Shown piece by piece: positions 12,422 to 23,913 of a stretch of DNA of 64,000 bases (within the stretch, counting starts at the first letter, position 1; the number at the start of each line of letters is the position of its first letter). Position numbers and translations under genes: made by a program. The notes below the pieces were generated by a model that worked only from the letters and a program-made list of their open reading frames with translations, had not been told where the DNA came from and did not search any database. Source of the DNA: Acanthococcus lagerstroemiae. Taxonomy: Eukaryota > Arthropoda > Insecta > Hemiptera > Eriococcidae. The stretch lies in contig CM063110.1 in the NCBI GenBank assembly GCA_031841125.1, positions 32,689,214 to 32,753,213 of the forward strand, given 5' to 3'.

Positions 12422-12880
12422 CAGTGGTGTAGCCACGAGGGGTCGGGGGCAAATGTCCCCAAGGCACCTGAAATTGAATGTAAAATATGCACAAATGAGA
12501 AATTTTTTGCTTTTAAAACACGTGTTTTTCGAAACTGTTTCTCTCGGGCAGTAATTTTATCTTCATTTTCATTAATTAAAGCTAATATCATCGGCGATTT
12601 TTTTGAAATACCTCAATTATCGACTTTTTCTTCCTTGAAAATCTTACTTTGCCACTTTACCCCCCCCCCCCCCCAAGAATCCCAAATTAGTTGACCACGT
12701 TTTTGTTCTAAATTTTAAAATATTTCTGTGATATTAATTCTCTTCATTCCTTCTTTCGTTCTCGTTCAGCGTAATGATGATTTTTTTTTTATTGGTGGTA
12801 TATTTGCCTAAGGGGCTCAAGATACCTTCAGAGGGGGCTCAGCCCAAGCTTACCCCCTCCCATGGTCACGGCGCTATCCG
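12422..12880. mobile_element. Possible MITE with CAGTGGTGTAGCC end
   Basis: The left end CAGTGGTGTAGCCACGAGGG belongs to the CAGTGGCGTAGC style common at hAT-like MITE ends, followed by G/C-rich homopolymers (poly-C at 12660-12674). A diverged inverse end, reading TAGCGCCGTGACCATGGGAG from the minus strand, lies near 12850-12879. The two ends match at roughly 12 of 18 positions. No target duplication is apparent, so the right boundary is uncertain. Confidence 0.4.
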
Positions 12881-12884
12881 GGGG

Positions 12885-13150
12885 TAGGAAAAGTCTAAAA
12901 AAAAAATCCGAGATTTCTTTTACAATAAGATTGAAAATCGAAATCCAAAATTCAGATTTTGAAAATTACTGATAAAAAATCCTAAAAATTGGAAAAATCT
13001 TTCAAAATAAGGATTTAAATTTGAAATATAAATCCTTTTAAGGAGGAATGTCAAATCCGAGTCCGAAATCCTCCTAAAAAAAGGATTTAATATCAAAATC
13101 TCTATCCTCATTTTGTGGATTTTTAGTTTTAAGATCCTACCCATCCTTGC
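12885..13150. repeat. Degenerate AAATCC/GGATTT repeat
   Basis: AAATCC, AAAATCC, GGATTTAA and related variants recur about a dozen times in 250 bp on both strands. No strict period is visible. This is an old low-complexity block and is non-coding. Confidence 0.45.
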
Positions 13151-15086
13151 CAGACTCGATACCAAGAAAGGCCAATACGGGCAAATCGATTGTTAAAGAG
13201 TCGGAACAATGAGCAATGAAGCGCCGCATAGTAGTTCAAGATCTGGGACTGTGCAGCTGGTAAATGGTGACAGAATAGGTGTGCACCAAGCCTTATTTTC
13301 GCTAATGGTTGTATTTCCGCAGTTTCATAACACTACGTGGCGCTTAGTTTCCACCTTGTGATATTCGAATCAAAATTGCAGTACTGCTGTTTCCAAAAAA
13401 ATCTGAGTCGTTAATCCACAGTTGTGGGACGAGAGCCGAGGATCGATGGACACAGGCCAGTTGCAAACTAGGCCAGCTTTGTATCTCCTCGGACCGTTAA
13501 AAAATCACACCAATACTATCTCCCCGGAATAACGTTCTAAAAGTGGCGGAGAATCTATGATGAGTTCATCCGGCCTGTGAAGATATCATAACATCGAAAA
13601 GGTGAGATGTCTACAGTATTACTAGAATACTAGTAGGAATATTAGCCCAATAAACTTTTTTGCAATTTTTAGTACCTAGCTCTGTGAAACGCTTTGGTGC
13701 CCTGGTACTCATCTGTAGGTACCAAACTAAAGTTAGCTGTACAAGTGTACTAGCACTGAACTTTCAAATCCAGATACAACGATGCTTGTTTCCAGCGTGT
13801 CGACCTGTCGACCATGATGTGGCACCACCCTCTGGATCGCGGTTTCATTACACACTCCTCTCCCCGCCCGAGAGAACGAATTCAAACGAGTTTATTCGAT
13901 GATGAAATTAGTAACACTTCATTTTATAAATCAGATTTACGGCAGTTTTTAATCTGCTCCGACGAAGGCAAAGCAATTATGTAAAGAAAGGATTCTTTAA
14001 ACGTTTTAAAAGACTCGAAACGGTCGAACAGGTTGTTAAATAAAATTAGGGAAAACGGCGCAACCTTACACGGCTCGCAGGTCCTCTTTAATAAAGAATG
14101 CGCATCCGCCGACAAGGCGAGAAGAATAAAATATCAAAACCGACAGGTTTATCGAATAATTAAATAACAATATAATATTACGTCCGACCCATCGAGCAGA
14201 TCCGAGGAAATAGCTTCGAGCTGCACTGACGTTGACGGGTGCAACCGAAGAGTCTAGGAGTCGGCACGTCATCGTCAGCGTGCGAAAGCAGCGAAGAGCA
14301 GCCGGAGAGCCAGAGCAGAGATCAGTGATCGAGAGTCGAAATCACCAACAATTAGTGCTCGAACAGGGTTTCGGGGGGAAAAAAAAACCGATGACGCCTA
14401 TATATTCGGATATCGAACGATGTGCTGTTTTTTTAAAGGGTCCTTCATTGTCGCCGCACGCGGGACAGCTGAAATCTTACACGTTATTAGTAACACAAGA
14501 TCATTTATTCGGTCCCACCCTCCTCCAGATCTGCGAGTCGACCGCAGCTGCATTAGCGGGGAAAGTTTCACCACGTACTTGAAAATCGAATAATTCGTCG
14601 CGAAAGGCTCTTCCACCCTACATAGATATACATAATACATATAATATATTCTTTATATTAAAGGCCTGTACATATAATATGTCATAGTTATAGGTCCGAG
14701 TAGCACAACGTACGCCTTATTACTGCTGGTAATATTTTTACGGCACGATATTAGCATACGAATAGAAAAGTTAGCGTGATTTGGAAATTCATCCTCAACA
14801 GCGCACACTGAACTGGATACCCCATTTTCGGGGTACGATTGATTTATATGATCACAGGGACCATCACCGATCTCTGACACAGTTCTGGTCAAAAAGAAGG
14901 AGGTGGCTGTGCTGTTCGTCTTCGAATTGAGCGTGCTTTTGCAAAAGGAGCACTATTCTATGAGGTCGACTCCAGATTCGGATTCTGTGTACTTTTCAAT
15001 TTACCTGCCCCTTTTGGCTGAACCAGGGGCCGTAGAAACATGATATCCACCCAAGTGGCCACTGCAACAATACTAAATTTTAAGTT
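13151..15086. other. Anonymous stretch with CpG-containing block at 13.9-14.6 kb
   Basis: No gene is recognisable. Around 13900-14600 CpG is frequent and repeats are absent, and a 116-codon plus-strand frame (14232-14582) has a charged Arg/Glu-rich start but no known domain. The block could be host DNA, including possible exon or regulatory sequence, but nothing in it proves this. Confidence 0.35.
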
Positions 15087-15521
15087 TTACGCATCGCTGC
15101 CTGGGGTCCCGACCTCTTCCAGCTCTGGAGGCACGGGGGTGTGGGCGGGGGGACTGTCCTGACGTTCACCGGGTTCTTTGTGGATGGACTTGCACCCACC
15201 TGGGTCTTGCCTGCGGTGGTGTGAGGGGCTGTTGATGGGCTGGCACGAGTGTGTAGGAGAGTACAGTGGGCTGGGTACCTGTGGATGCTTCAGTACGGCG
15301 CAACCGCGTTGAGTGGGGTGCAGCCAGTGATTGTACTGGACGGGTGCCGCAGCTGAGACCGGGCTGTGGAGGCCGGTCGCTGCCCTCGCTTGTTGCGCCT
15401 CGGTCAAGGTGGCTAATGGCTGATTCATTGGCCGGCTGGAATGGGTTGATGGATTGTGTCGGGTCGTTCTCTTACTAGTAGACTGGCCTGAAGCATTCCT
15501 GCTGACCGAAATCGCCTGCAC
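15087..15521 (-). CDS. Unidentified 144-codon Pro/Ser/His-rich open frame
   Basis: An ATG-started minus-strand frame encodes 144 residues rich in Pro, Ser, His, Thr and Gln, ending with an acidic PELEEVGTPGSDA tail. The DNA is clearly more GC-rich than its surroundings. I recognise no domain, signal peptide or membrane segment. The composition resembles disordered linkers, such as LINE ORF1 or gag-like regions, and the GC jump suggests an inserted element; both are inference. A chance frame in GC-rich DNA is also possible. No neighbouring frame continues it. Confidence 0.3.
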   Translation of the reverse strand: MQAISVSRNASGQSTSKRTTRHNPSTHSSRPMNQPLATLTEAQQARAATGLHSPVSAAAPVQYNHWLHPTQRGCAVLKHPQVPSPLYSPTHSCQPINSPSHHRRQDPGGCKSIHKEPGERQDSPPAHTPVPPELEEVGTPGSDA

Positions 15522-16261
15522 TGTCTTACGATATTTCGCTCTCGAGAATCTGTGTTTAAAATTGTGGAAGTCACTGCCTACAAGCGATGAATCTAATCAC
15601 GATGATTGTTTTCGAATACGATTCGGCTTTTCTCAGGAATGTAGTAGTTTCTTATTTTTTCTGGAATCTGATGTCGTTCGCTAGATAACACCGAGTTGAC
15701 CCTAGGATTTGTTCTGTACGGTGGTAACAGCGGTATTAAATAGGTGTAAAACCAAAAAAATCAAACAAACAAGGGCAGGAAAATCGGGAGAAACTTTGTG
15801 ATAAGTTCATGATACCCGTGAACGAACGTAAGTAAACAAATCCCTAACTCTACCCTCGTTGCTTCCACTTACTCGCAAGCAAGTATAAGATTTTGTTACC
15901 ACGTGTTCCTCCGTTATCCCGTGAACAAAAAGAACACATACTAGCGAATCTCAGAGTTGTTTAGCGTATGCAAGTGCCAGGAGCCTAGTTTCCTCAAATC
16001 GCTTAGTTCAAAAATACGATCAAATTTTCAATTCGAACCCGCTTATGGCTCTAAATTTGATTTTTCCTTCTTCTAAGGAGCCAGTTCGACTTTCTTCTCT
16101 TCTGAGTGGCCAGTTCAACTTCATAAGAAGAAAAAAAAGGTCTCACACTAGGTTTTTTTGTCGCTCTGTTCGAAAATTCTATCAGATTTTTGATCTGACT
16201 TCGATCTGAGCCCAAAAATCCAAATTTGGCCACTTCAACTAGGGAGAATTGACCCAATTTG
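15522..16261. other. Anonymous stretch
   Basis: No recognisable gene or repeat, apart from three loosely similar phrases near 16070-16240 built on CCAGTTCRACTT and CAAATTTGGCCACTTCAAC, which may be a very diverged short tandem repeat. Confidence 0.35.
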
Positions 16262-17255
16262 AAAAAAAAAGAGCGAAGTATCGAGATACGGGCATTTTGT
16301 TTTGCTAAGTGCCGCGAGGAGTGGCTCTGTGGCGTCGCGGTAAGAACTCGGCTTCCTAACCCGAAGGCACCGGGTTCGATTACCAACGCCGGCATCGTTA
16401 TCAGTAATGCAAGAAAGAACTCGTCACACATTCTAACACCGCATTCTGATAACGTACACAGAGTCACAACCACTTACAGCAGAGGCTTCCGAAAAGTGTG
16501 TAATCGGTCGCCAGTATCTGAAAGCTGTAAACAGGTAAGGCGCTACCTGCCGGTGCTCGTTGAACTCACCGTCATAAACCACGGGGCTAGGGTCGGGAAT
16601 TCGACAGGAAGGCAGCGCAGTTCACCTAGGCCGATTCCCGGCAAGAAGACAAGAGGGCTAACGCAGCCCTAAGAGGCTCCCCGATGTCCCTGAGGTAATG
16701 CTCGAAGAGGCGGTTCCAGGGCTCGGGTGAGAGCACATGAAAAGAGGAATGTTGCCGGTATATTCGATTTTTCTCAAGTTAGGTAACTCGAAGTGATACA
16801 GTGACGATTGCACTTGGCGACTAGCTGCCAATGGGGCTTCTTTTTAGGGAAAGAGGAAGGGAATAATTCGATAGAGGTGCCTTGAAAACTTGACAGAAAA
16901 AAAAAGTGCCGCGAGAAAGTCATCATCACCCGCCTATGGATTGGACATACACGTCTCACACATACGTATCTTCTCACTAACCTTTATCCCCTCAACTGCC
17001 CACACTGAGAAGACGAAGACCCTCTCACAGTAAACCATCTCTTCTCATGTCTTTCCCTCACCTGCCTTCGTAACTCTCACCACGTCCGCCATAGTCGAAT
17101 TTTGGCTCTCTCCAACTCCCACAAGCACATAAACAACACCCGCACCTACCTTTCCGCTGCTGGAAACCTCTGCGACATATAGACAACAACCATTCCGAGC
17201 CCATAGCCCGAGAGTGTAGCTCCGTGGCTCGATAAGAATAGAAAGAAAAAAAAGT
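16262..17255 (+). pseudogene. LINE C-terminal remnant (zinc-knuckle end), split by a retroposon
   Basis: Reading from 16906 on, the plus strand gives CREKVIITRLWIGHTRLTHT, then YLLT, NCPH and, after a frame slip, DPLTVNHLFSC. This matches the C-terminal end of RNase-H-bearing non-LTR retrotransposons (Jockey/I/LOA-like), where R-IGHTRLTH is followed by a CPxC...H...C zinc knuckle. The second Cys of CPxC is disturbed and a frameshift is needed, so it is dead. The 3' end runs to an A-rich tail (AAGAATAGAAAGAAAAAAAA) near 17254. The coding sequence upstream of the CRE codons is separated by an inserted retroposon (16319-16903); the left half carries the codons for FCFAKCRE at about 16296-16318. 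Confidence 0.75.
16319..16903 (+). mobile_element. tRNA-derived SINE/retroposon with 12-bp target duplication
   Basis: The element is flanked by perfect copies of AAGTGCCGCGAG (16307-16318 and 16904-16915), and its 3' end is an A run, the pattern of LINE-driven retroposition. The 5' head carries RNA polymerase III promoter motifs: an A-box-like TGGCGTCGCGGTAAG and a B box GGGTTCGATTACC. The head folds loosely like a tRNA, perhaps of Arg type. The part at about 16626-16745 matches the 3' body of the three minus-strand SINE copies, including the hairpin AGGGCT...AGCCCT (16654-16670). About 160 bp lie between the end of that body and the A run, so this is a longer relative or a composite. It interrupts LINE coding sequence. 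Confidence 0.8.
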
Positions 17256-17479
17256 TCAGAAATTCAACCAGATTTTCGATTCGACCTAAACAGATTCTTC
17301 TTATTTCAGAATTTGTCCGGTCCTCTGAGTTACAGTCATGTAAGTAAATGACTATACCCGTAAACAATGGTTTTATTCTAATCCTCCTACCTACGGGCAT
17401 AGCCTATTAAAAAATAGGGGAGGGAGTCTACCATGTTTTATCTCGCTCTGCTCACAACAGGTTTTTAAAAATATCTACA
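17256..17479. other. Short spacer between LINE fragments
   Basis: This stretch lies between the A-rich tail of the split LINE remnant and the next LINE fragment. Nothing recognisable is visible. Confidence 0.4.
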
Positions 17480-17850
17480 CTCTAAAGGTTTCATGTGCTG
17501 TCCTCCTGATATCACTTATAAGGAGCTTCTGGTTGGGTTTGGTATTTTGAGCCTGGAAAATAGAAGAAACTCGGCAAAACTAATATTTCTAAAGGATATT
17601 CTCAACAACAGAATATTATGTTTTACGATTTTGGCAAGTATTCGGTTTAGGGTTCCTTCCTTTAATGGAAGAAATTCAGAATTATTTGACACAGGGGGGA
17701 TGAGGGGGGGATTTCATCATCAGTGATACAAAAAACCTTACCCTGCATTATAATGTTCGTCGTAGTGATCCTCCGATTGACTTATTTTACATGTCTAGAA
17801 GCCAGTACATCGACTCTGTTAGCAGGGTACTGCAACAAATATAGGATGGA
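17480..17850 (+). pseudogene. LINE reverse transcriptase C-terminal fragment
   Basis: The plus-strand frame 17493-17726 contains YKELL, SLENRRNSAKLIFLKDILNN and IRFRVPSFNGRNSELF. This is the conserved stretch after the reverse transcriptase thumb in many insect Jockey/CR1-like LINEs (SLE-RR...LLNG-ID-P-LL--I-F-VP). After a frameshift around a G run (17696-17710) it continues as DPPIDLFYMSRSQYID. It is a 3' fragment without the catalytic domain. It overlaps in content with the fragment at 41380-41990, so the two are probably related copies. Confidence 0.75.
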
Positions 17851-18379
17851 GGTCCGTTTCCCTTGTGATGCTCCCATGCGCATTTAAGGTTATCTGGTAT
17901 ACTCGTACACCCCTTGGATATTAATCCCCTCAGTTTTTGGGCCCCTCGGTGGTGACTTTGGATCCTCTATGTTGCATTTAAAACATCGCCCCTATTCTTT
18001 CTTTATCTTTCATTCATATTCGCTGACTACTCACTAGCTGATGTCTGTATAATGAACTTGTTATTTTGGCAGAAACATTTTTTATATAACCTACAGCGAA
18101 AAAAGATGACTCTAGATGACTTACATGACCTCTTTTAAGAATAGATGACATAGATGACCGGGAGACGCCCTGCACTTTCACCCGCCCCCCCCCCCCAAAA
18201 AAAAAAAACAACTTCAACGGTAATGAAATTTAGGTTCTTTTTTTCTAGACACACATTTGCCACTAAATCAAATTTCAAAATTCTCTGATTCATTATCCGT
18301 TAGACACCGGAGAAATACATTTGAAATACAGGTTCGGAGACTACCTATCTTCCTTGTAGATGTGGAATCAAACTACTGC
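17851..18379. other. Anonymous stretch with C/A homopolymers
   Basis: It holds a poly-C run followed by a poly-A run at 18184-18207 and nothing coding. The homopolymer pair may mark an old element end, but no terminal repeat is visible. Confidence 0.35.
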
Positions 18380-18600
18380 AAGAGTCGGAGTCGATTTTAG
18401 CATCGGAATTCGACTTCGTGAGTCGGCAAGGAGTTGGAGTCGAAAGTCAACTTGATTTTAGACCGGGCGTTAGAAGTCACAGAGGCAGAGCATATTTTCA
18501 CTTGTTTTGGAGTCACAGAGTCGGAGTCACTTCGTCAAAATCATGCTGATAGAGTCGAATTCGATTAAAAAACGGTTGGCTCCGTTTCCCCTGATTTAAA
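18380..18600. repeat. Degenerate GAGTCG hexamer repeat
   Basis: GAGTCGGAGTCG, GAGTCGGCAAGGAGTTGGAGTCG, GAGTCACAGAGTCGGAGTC and GAGTCGAATTCG occur as variants of a six-base unit over about 220 bp. It is non-coding satellite-like DNA. Confidence 0.6.
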
Positions 18601-19535
18601 TACATAATATGCTATTTATAATGGTTTTCTGAAACTAGAAGTAAGTAGCTTTCAAATACAACCACGCCTCTATCAGCACGTGAAGTAGTTGTACTTTACA
18701 GTTCAACAATTTGAATGAGTTTTTTTTTTTTCAAAACTACCTATTTTTGCACGTATGACTTTTGCGGAGACAGACTCGATTCAATCTTCGGCGAAATACC
18801 GCAGTTCCAGAGATACGCACTGTCAAAGGCCGAAAAATAAATGTAAAAACCTTTTGAAACTCAGAACTGGTTTCCCATTCGAAATACAGTTTTGTTCGTG
18901 ATTCAAGAGGAAAATAAAGAAATATATGGGAAAGTGAGACAGAGAAAAGGACCCGGTCTCGGGTTCCACTGCCACCTAGAAGTTTCATTTCGGATTTCGT
19001 TATTCGCTTCCCCTAAAGCCAATAAATTATCATTTTATACACGCTTCGAGGAATAAAGGAAATTTGTAACTAATCGTCGAATAAATACTTCAAGCCGCGA
19101 ACTAAATTATTACTATTCATTAATTTCTCCGTTTCTCTCTTATTTAGGCAGTAGTCGGTCGTTTTCTATACACCACCAAAAAGGTATAAGGTAATTTTTT
19201 GTTGTCACAATGTGGCCGCGATATTTATACGCCAGATTTTCGTACATTGATACTTCGATTTACAGTGTACGCGTTATGTCCGTGCGCCGGTTGCGCGAGA
19301 ACTTTACGATATCAATCAGACATTTGGCCGGAATCAGCGGGGCAATGTTTTACACCAGAGAAAAAGAGGTCATAAGTCAGACATGAGTAGATTTCCGCCG
19401 GCAATTTTAGTAACAAGTACATAAGTAGTAGCATTTCATACGTTGCTTGTGTGGTTCAATATTCGTTTCTCGTTTTTTTTTAAATTCAATTCGAGATTAC
19501 GATGGGTCATGAATGGGGCACTGCTCCTTCCTCTC
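18601..19535. other. Anonymous stretch, CpG-richer from about 19.0 to 19.4 kb
   Basis: No gene recognised. The part from about 19020 to 19420 has few repeats and frequent CpG and could be host single-copy sequence. Confidence 0.35.
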
Positions 19536-19720
19536 GGGGAGGGGCTTCAAGGGAGGTCCAATTTGAAAAATAATACCAAATTCATAATCTACGACACAAA
19601 AAATGTAAATTTTGATACGTCACATCAATATAATTGTTAAATTTCCAAAAATGTTACTTGGGGAAGGGCTTCAAGAGGGTCCAATTTGAAAAATAGTACC
19701 AAATTCGTAATTTACGAAAA
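19536..19720 (+). repeat. Tandem repeat, two units of about 124 bp
   Basis: Units start at 19536 and 19660. Both begin GGGGARGGGCTTCAAG, continue GTCCAATTTGAAAAATA and then ACCAAATTCRTAATYTACGA. The unit style, a G-rich block followed by AATTCRTAATC and a short A-rich block, resembles the longer arrays at 28810-29210 and 56290-56660. Confidence 0.7.
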
Positions 19721-20261
19721 AACATAACATTAGATGTTTACATTATGAAAATCGTTTCACTGATTTCTGTTCAGCTAGAATTTCAATTGGGATGTGGAAC
19801 GGAATGTAGGAGCGCTAATGTGCACTAGAGTTCTGCATCGGTATATTCCGCATACATGATAACGATTCGCATGAAGCGGAACTCGTCACAATGAGAGTAC
19901 CACTACCGCTTTTGCGGAACAGATAACGTTGTGTAAGCGATACTGCACTACGCGGAACAGGTTGTGTCTCGGTTCCGCAACTTGCGGAACAAACTTATTA
20001 GGCGTACCGCTTTTTGCGATCGTTACTTCGTCATGAGCAGAGGACGCGTGTAATATGCCTATTTATTTGGTAATTGGTATCAAACAAATGGGGATAGAGA
20101 ACTCTTATCGTACAATGTACATATAAAATATCAGGGTAGTTGAGAGTGGAGATGAAGCCATGAAAATAATTAGGAAATGTCTGCGTGTCCAGGATGCTGA
20201 CGTTACTGCGTGGTCTAACGGTTTACTGAAGATATGTAACTATTAACGACGTTTGTTGAAA

Positions 20262-23200
20262 GTAGGCTTGTCAAAAAATTTTCAATTACCGGTTATTTTC
20301 GGTTAATTTTTTTCTAAGTTACTTTTACTTTAATGAAATACCACGCCTAGGAAAAAAACAAAAAAACCGCGTCTGGGGGAAAAAGTAGAATTTAAATCCC
20401 TAGGAAATATATAAACTGTACCGGATTGATTGAACCTTTGGGAATAAGATTAGCTGGAAGAATCAAAATTTCCATTCCTCCCCCCCCCCCCTTGTCTCAG
20501 AAAGGTCTAAAGATGAATCGGCAAAGTTACCTGCGTATGGGGTGACATTGCCAGTACATAAGAAATGCATAGAAAATGAGTGAAAATGTACAAAATGCAT
20601 TCAGAAAGGCTATAAAAACGAAAGAAAAATTGCAGTTTAAGTTAATTTACGTCTTCAGGGAAAATAAATATTCCTCGGGATTCAATACTGGTTTTTGAAG
20701 TGTTGGATCTATGTTCCATCATCGATCTACGCCCTTAAAAATGTTGAGAATACATTTGTATTCATTACAGAGCCAGTGTTATGGTCAAAAATATATTCAG
20801 ACCGAGCACATTTTTTAATTGTTGTTCCACTATTTTTCTGTCATTCGAAACTTTATTTCACCGTGTCCGTTTTTATTCTCCACTGCCCTTCTTTTTTTAA
20901 CCGCTGATTATATTTATTCGCCATTATTTTCTAATTTTCTGCCGGGTGGAAAAATGCATACCATTCTATAACAATAAAATTGTTAAAAATTAAAATTAAT
21001 TTGTTAATTTATTATCAAATGGAGAAATTCATCTTTCTTTACTTATCTTCAGATTTCAAAATTATTCACAGTGTATACTGGTTTATGCAGAACATAGAAT
21101 AGTATTTTTGTATCAGGTGAGAATCCTTTATAATTTTAGGATTAATTTCTTAAAATTTTTTCAAAAGTGAAAATGGTGGCTTTTTCTACCCATACGAATA
21201 CGTAGAGCCTTTTAGTTCATAATCGCTTAATCTGAATCTAATTCTGAATTACTCCTGAATTTTGACCTTACTCCGATTCAGAACAGAGCTTAGAGAAAAC
21301 GCTAACGCTCTCAGTTATTTTCATCTGTTATTGCAAAAAAAAAAAAAAAAAAAAAAGGTTACTCGGTTCCTTTTTGCACTGAATATGTGAATTTTTTTTT
21401 AGCAGATTCGAAATTGCTTGTTTTTTACTATATCGTACTCGTATTTTGCCGAGCAATAGCCCAACCAATCTAACGATTCTGTTATGACGATTTTTTTATC
21501 CAATTGAATATTCCAAGATGAATTTCAATTTAAAAAACATGGAAATTATTAATAACTCAGGCTTCTCTTCGGACCACCGAGCGGGAAGGGCATCTCTCAA
21601 AATACCACCGAATCCATCTTTCGGTAACCACAGTGACAAGCATACAAAGAAAAAACTAATAATCCCCGAGTACATAAATAAATTCAAAATCGCAAATGAA
21701 ACTTTGACGAACGAGTTAAAGAAGCGAAATTTTGGAGACACCGCGCAAACTCAAATTATGTATAACATACTAAAGAAGACTATTCAGTACACATCAGGAA
21801 AGTAGGACCCGCAAAAGTAGTATAAAAACTGACGATAAGATTTCGGAAAATACGAAATAACTCCCTAAAACAAGAGAAAATATTAATACGAAATCTCAAA
21901 AAACAATTGAAGATAAGATAGAACAAGGCGAGGTAAAAAAATCAGTGGAAGGAAATACGTCGGAATGTTAGGAATGTCGACACAACATTAATCGAAAAAA
22001 TAATTAACATAAATGGCTTTACAAAATTTGCAAAAAAAACTAACCCAGACCGGCACCTTTGCGTTCATTAGGGCCAGTAAAATATGGCCAAGAGGAGATT
22101 TCGGAAATCGCATCTAAATTCTACAGAGACCTCTATGCGAAAACGAACAATAATAACACGTTAATCTGGAAAAGTACATACACGAACATCAGCTCAACTC
22201 CTGCTCCCTGTGGATAAAAGAGGTGGCCAAATAGATAACGAAATAATAAAAATTCTAGCGGACACAGTAGTATACCCGTTAACAAGGATCGATAACAAAA
22301 TTTTGGAAACAAAAATTACACCAGAACAATGGAACATCTCGGAAATAATCCTACTATTCAAAAAAGGTGACAGAGCAGACAGCAGCAACTACAGACCACT
22401 CAACCTTATCTTCAAACCTGGAAAAACTATTTATGAAAATTATCAAAAATCGTATTTACAATACTTGAGACTCCGAACAACCACTGGAACAAGCAGGTTT
22501 AGGAAAAAAATAATATTATAATAGACCGCATCCAAACCCTGAGCCAAATAATAGAAAGATCCAGAGAATTCAACATTGAAGTTTGGCTGATGTTCATTGA
22601 TTTCAATACGGCATTCGATTCGACATATCTCAATAAGCTATGGCAAGTCAAAGAGTTTCGTTAGAAATTATTGAGATTTTGATGTACATGTACAATAATT
22701 CACAGGCTTACATTAAAACAGATGTAAAGGATAAATGCTTTCCTATATAAAGGGGGGGGGGTAAAACAAGGGGACCCCTTGTTGCCGAACTTGTTTAACT
22801 GCGCCCTAGAACAAATTTTCAAAAATTTGGATTTGGAAGGAAATGGATTAAAAATTTTGGACAAACAAAGCTAAGATTTGCAGGCGATATAATGCTGGTA
22901 ACCAAGAGTTTCGAAGAAATGCTGGAAAAGGTGAAAGACTTAAGACAACAGAGTGAGATTTTCGGACTATCAATGAACATCTCAAAATCAGACCTAAAAC
23001 AACACAGTAAAACTTTCAGATTATCCATGAACATGGAGGAAATCAACAAATTCTGGTACGGGGCAAAAATAGGTAGGATAAAAGAATATGAATGTTCAGG
23101 CCAAACGTCAAAATTGAACTCCAATATGGAAGGGATTATAAATGAAAGAATCGCTAATGCATGGAAAGAATTTTGGCTAAACAATACAAGTTCAAAAAGT

Positions 23201-23913
23201 AAAATAAAAAACAAACTTAAAATAAAAATTTTGGAGGATTGCGTGTTGCCGGTGTTGACACACGGGACCCAAACGTAGTAGTCACTTACGAAAAAACAGT
23301 TTAAGCGTTTTATAAATCTTCAAAACTCTATGCAAAGGAGTATACTGGGCGTGCACTTAAAAGACCAGGTGAAAACAAAATGCATTATAAAACAATTGGG
23401 AACAAAAAGTATCGGAATACAAAATCAAAAAACTAAAATTTAAATATATTCGTCGCATGGCGAGAGAGAACCCTGAGAAATAGAACCTGCAATGCACTCT
23501 CTGGACCCCATTGAACCATAGCAAAGGCAAAGACCCACCGATTGCACGCTGGTTAAATGAAATCCTAAAATTTCTCGAGCCCTACTGGAAGCAGACAGCA
23601 ACAAACAGAAAGGCTTGGAAGAGGGCGACAGAGACATATGCCCAACGGTGGGCGAAGTGGGTGGTGGCTTACAGACATGGCAGAAGGACAAACAGAACCA
23701 TAATGTAGTGAGCTCCATATAAATGTTAAAAATCTCGTCCCGAACCTATCTACTCAATGTCAAAATAAATAAAAATAACCTTGAAAAAAATTAACCGAAA
23801 ATAACCGGTTGACCAACATACTGTGTCAATTATAACTGGCCAAAAACAGAAACGCAAAAAAAATAACCGGTTAACCGATATCTGGTTATTAAAAAAAATT
23901 TTGACAAGCCTAC
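20262..23913. mobile_element. Inner inverted-repeat element (GTAGGCTTGTC ends)
   Basis: The left end GTAGGCTTGTCAAAA at 20262 has an inverse at 23899-23913. A perfect 27-bp inverted match (the GGTTATTTTCGG segment, 20286-20313) lies further in and pairs with 23783-23810. Short AACCGG and GGTTAA motifs recur near both ends. No target duplication is evident at the junction with the outer element. It is probably a hAT-like MITE that was opened by the LINE. Its DNA between 20340 and 21500 is AT-rich with a 22-A run (21335-21356) and nothing coding. Confidence 0.55.
21516..23760 (+). pseudogene. LINE with endonuclease end, reverse transcriptase and C-terminal domain
   Basis: A degraded non-LTR retrotransposon on the plus strand, resembling the insect endonuclease/reverse-transcriptase LINEs. 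In order: SSDHRAGRASL (21566 on), the last motif of the APE-like endonuclease; IILLFKKGDRADSSNYRPLNL (near 22350-22410), RT motif 1-2; MFIDFNTAFDS (22591 on), with the first catalytic Asp; GVKQGDPLLPNLFN (near 22760); FAGD (22877-22888), which should be FADD or YADD, so the second catalytic Asp is lost; NISKSD; and a C-terminal RWLNEILK...AWKRATETYAQRWAKW block (23511-23708). Several frameshifts and stops separate these pieces. It is 5'-truncated and dead, and sits inside the GTAGGCTTGTC element. Confidence 0.9.

Noticed and set aside
16259..16672. 137-codon plus-strand open frame as a gene
   Set aside because: It starts in a LINE remnant and runs through the tRNA-derived retroposon; the frame is incidental.
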